This document shows positions 62,551 through 64,000 of a stretch of 64,000 bases of DNA, in pieces. The stretch is taken from assembly GCF_007197645.1 (NCBI RefSeq), contig NZ_VKGK01000003.1, positions 186,001 through 250,000 on the forward strand, given 5' to 3'. The position numbers and the translations under genes are program-made. How positions within the stretch are numbered: position 1 is the stretch's first letter; each line of letters opens with the position of its first letter. Origin of the DNA: Shewanella hanedai. Lineage in GTDB: Bacteria > Pseudomonadota > Gammaproteobacteria > Enterobacterales > Shewanellaceae. The notes below the pieces were generated by a model. That model did no database searches. It was not told where the DNA came from and saw only the letters and a program-made list of their open reading frames with translations.

Positions 62551-63348
62551 ATGAGTAAACACACTGAGTATGTAGCCCGTTTGCCCGATGCAAATGGTCA
62601 GTTATTTTTTCCTCAAGAGGAGCATGCTGTTTGGCAAGCACTTTACAATAGGCAGCAGGGCAACTTAACCCAATTTGCTTGTTCTGAATATCAACGGGGA
62701 TTAGAAAAACTAAATCTTTCCAATGATAAAATCCCGCAGTTAACGGATATTGATAAGGTATTATTCGATACCACGGGTTGGGTAACAGCGGCGGTGCCTG
62801 CGCTTATTTCGTTTGAGAAGTTTTTTGCGTTATTGGCAAACAAGGAATTTCCTGTAGCCACATTTATTCGCAGTGAAGATGAATTTGATTACTTGCGTGA
62901 ACCGGATATTTTTCATGAAGTGTTTGGGCATTGCCCATTGCTAACCAATCCATCATTCGCTCATTTCTCACACATGTATGGCCAGTTAGGCCTAGCAGCA
63001 AGCAAGCAAGATCGTGTTTTTCTAGCGAGATTATATTGGTTTACTGTGGAGTTTGGTTTGATCCGCAATAAAGACAATTCATTAGAGATCTACGGTGGTG
63101 GGATTTTAAGTTCTCCTGGTGAAACACTTTATGCCATGGGGGATACACCTCTGATTAAACCATTTAATTTAGTAGATGTATTAAGAACACCTTATCGTAT
63201 CGATATTATGCAACCCGTTTATTATGCTATTGATAATATAGAGTATCTCGATGAGATAGTTAAAATGGATATTATGGGGGCTGTGGATGAAGCTAAAAAG
63301 TTGGGACTCTTTGAACCACTTTTTGAACCAAAATCTAAAGCCAGTTAA
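62551..63348 (+). CDS. phhA: Phenylalanine 4-monooxygenase
   Basis: 265 residues from the ATG at 62551 (GAG just ahead); a TTG at 62542 is less likely. Aromatic amino acid hydroxylase catalytic core without a regulatory domain. REPDIFHEVFGHCPLL contains the two iron-binding His, FTVEFGLIRN the Glu ligand, and IYGGGILSSPGE the pterin/substrate loop. It converts phenylalanine to tyrosine with tetrahydropterin. phhB follows 45 bp downstream and regenerates the cofactor. Confidence 0.97.
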   Translation: MSKHTEYVARLPDANGQLFFPQEEHAVWQALYNRQQGNLTQFACSEYQRGLEKLNLSNDKIPQLTDIDKVLFDTTGWVTAAVPALISFEKFFALLANKEFPVATFIRSEDEFDYLREPDIFHEVFGHCPLLTNPSFAHFSHMYGQLGLAASKQDRVFLARLYWFTVEFGLIRNKDNSLEIYGGGILSSPGETLYAMGDTPLIKPFNLVDVLRTPYRIDIMQPVYYAIDNIEYLDEIVKMDIMGAVDEAKKLGLFEPLFEPKSKAS

Positions 63349-63393
63349 ACACTAAAACTAAAACGAATAAAAAATAAATTGAAGGAATGAGAG

Positions 63394-63732
63394 ATGACTA
63401 AATTAGCCGATATGAAGTGTGAAGCCTGTCAGGCTGACGCCCCAAAAGTAACCGATAGCGAGTTGGCAGAATTAATACGGTTAATTCCGGATTGGGGAGT
63501 CGAAGTACGTGACGGCATCATGCAGCTAGAGCGTGTGTATAAATTTAAGAATTTTAAGTTGGCCATGGTATTTACCAATAAGCTTGCTGAGCTGGCTGAA
63601 GAGGAGTTTCATCATCCAGGGATTCTAACTGAATGGGGCAAGGTCACTGTGACTTGGTGGTCACACTCTGTTAAGGGACTTCACCGTAATGATTTCATTA
63701 TGGCATCGAAGACTGACCAGTTATTGGATTAA
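63394..63732 (+). CDS. phhB: Pterin-4a-carbinolamine dehydratase
   Basis: 112 residues. [28 protein letters not shown] contains the catalytic histidines of the PCD/DCoH family, and an N-terminal [18 protein letters not shown] is typical of the bacterial form. It dehydrates the carbinolamine produced by PhhA. AAGGA precedes the ATG. A weak CAGCAG...CTGCTG-TTTT hairpin follows at 63752-63783. Confidence 0.96.
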   Translation: MTKLADMKCEACQADAPKVTDSELAELIRLIPDWGVEVRDGIMQLERVYKFKNFKLAMVFTNKLAELAEEEFHHPGILTEWGKVTVTWWSHSVKGLHRNDFIMASKTDQLLD

Positions 63733-63751
63733 ACTTTAAGTTATTAAATAT

Positions 63752-63783
63752 CAGCAGGTTAACATATGTTTTTCTGCTGTTTT
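63752..63783 (+). terminator. Weak intrinsic terminator after phhB
   Basis: CAGCAG (63752-63757) can pair with CTGCTG (63774-63779) across a 16-base loop, followed by TTTT. It lies 20 bp after the phhB stop. The long loop makes it weak. Confidence 0.45.
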
Positions 63784-63963
63784 ATTCCTTTGTTACACTT
63801 TGTGCTGTAAACAAGACTTGCCACACTAATCATAACCTTTTAACGTATAGGCGTCTGAGGTTATATGATTATCTTTTGCAATCGTTCTATTGCCATTAAA
63901 TATCATCAATAACCCAGTATCTCCCACGAAATTAATGTGTTTGATAAAGGGAAAAATACCAGT

Positions 63964-64000
63964 ATGCGGCTGGAAGTATGTTGTTTGGACCGAGTGGGTC
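63964..64000 (+). CDS. tyrR: TyrR transcriptional regulator (first 12 codons; rest outside window)
   Basis: The last 37 bases start with ATG and read MRLEVCCLDRVG, which closely matches the N-terminus of TyrR (MRLEVFCEDRLG in E. coli). The position, downstream of phhAB, is the usual one in Shewanella-type genomes. The ribosome-binding site is loose (AAGGG 12-14 nt before the ATG). TyrR senses aromatic amino acids through its ACT domain, of which only the first residues are visible. Confidence 0.8.
   Translation, partial: MRLEVCCLDRVG

Overview
The window (about 64 kb, moderately AT-rich, with a strongly AT-rich stretch near 1.5-7.3 kb) reads as the chromosome of a marine gammaproteobacterium, most likely Shewanella. 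The pointers are a HepT/MntA toxin-antitoxin pair whose catalytic residues fall at the positions known from S. oneidensis, a phhA-phhB-tyrR block, orphan napF, elyC and mak genes, and abundant REP-like palindromes. No genus call can be proven without a search. There are no rRNA or tRNA genes, no recognisable insertion sequence or prophage, and no CRISPR array that I can see.

Layout. (1) 1-18.2 kb, plus strand: a Wzx/Wzy-type O-antigen or capsule cluster, entered in the middle. It holds a MenD-like thiamine-diphosphate enzyme, a polysaccharide pyruvyl transferase, glycosyltransferases, a polymerase, the UDP-L-FucNAc genes fnlABC with a wbuB-like transferase, a WbpV-like reductase, a small phosphoglycosyl transferase, galU and wbpM. 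(2) 19-22 kb, minus strand: two toxin-antitoxin modules, AbiEi/AbiEii and MntA/HepT. (3) 22.3-26 kb, minus strand: dTDP-rhamnose genes in transcription order rmlA-C-B-D. (4) 26.5-32.6 kb, plus strand: sulfate activation (cysD, cysN, an SLC13/TrkA-C transporter, cysC) and a DHH phosphoesterase. (5) 33.1-56.3 kb: a second polysaccharide locus resembling the Vibrio syp biofilm locus. It has Wza-like export, a chain-length protein, a ligase/polymerase, a flippase, a glycosyltransferase, a fused GT26/phosphoglycosyl transferase, a nucleotidyltransferase-like pseudoenzyme, a CDP-glycerol-type transferase and a Wzi-like protein. Its control module contains a PhnD-like binding protein, a hybrid kinase, a sigma-54 response regulator, a REC-PP2C phosphatase, an anti-sigma-type kinase and a STAS protein. 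(6) 56.6-64 kb: housekeeping genes (mak, elyC, a DUF2982-type gene, bactofilin, napF, galE, a second galU, phhAB and the first codons of tyrR).

Two features stand out. First, the second polysaccharide locus carries sigma-54 promoters (GG-N10-GC) upstream of four transcription units and a degenerate one upstream of a fifth. Each has a dyad of the form GCA-N3-TGC (three are TTGCA-N3-TGCAA) 64-155 bp upstream, which looks like a complete enhancer-driven regulon controlled by the response regulator encoded in the locus. Second, between 15.5 and 38.5 kb most transcription-unit boundaries are filled with mosaics of short hairpin units bounded by a C(T/G)AG-like sequence. These are absent from both flanks, split the rml genes, and supply the C-terminal codons and stops of two genes.
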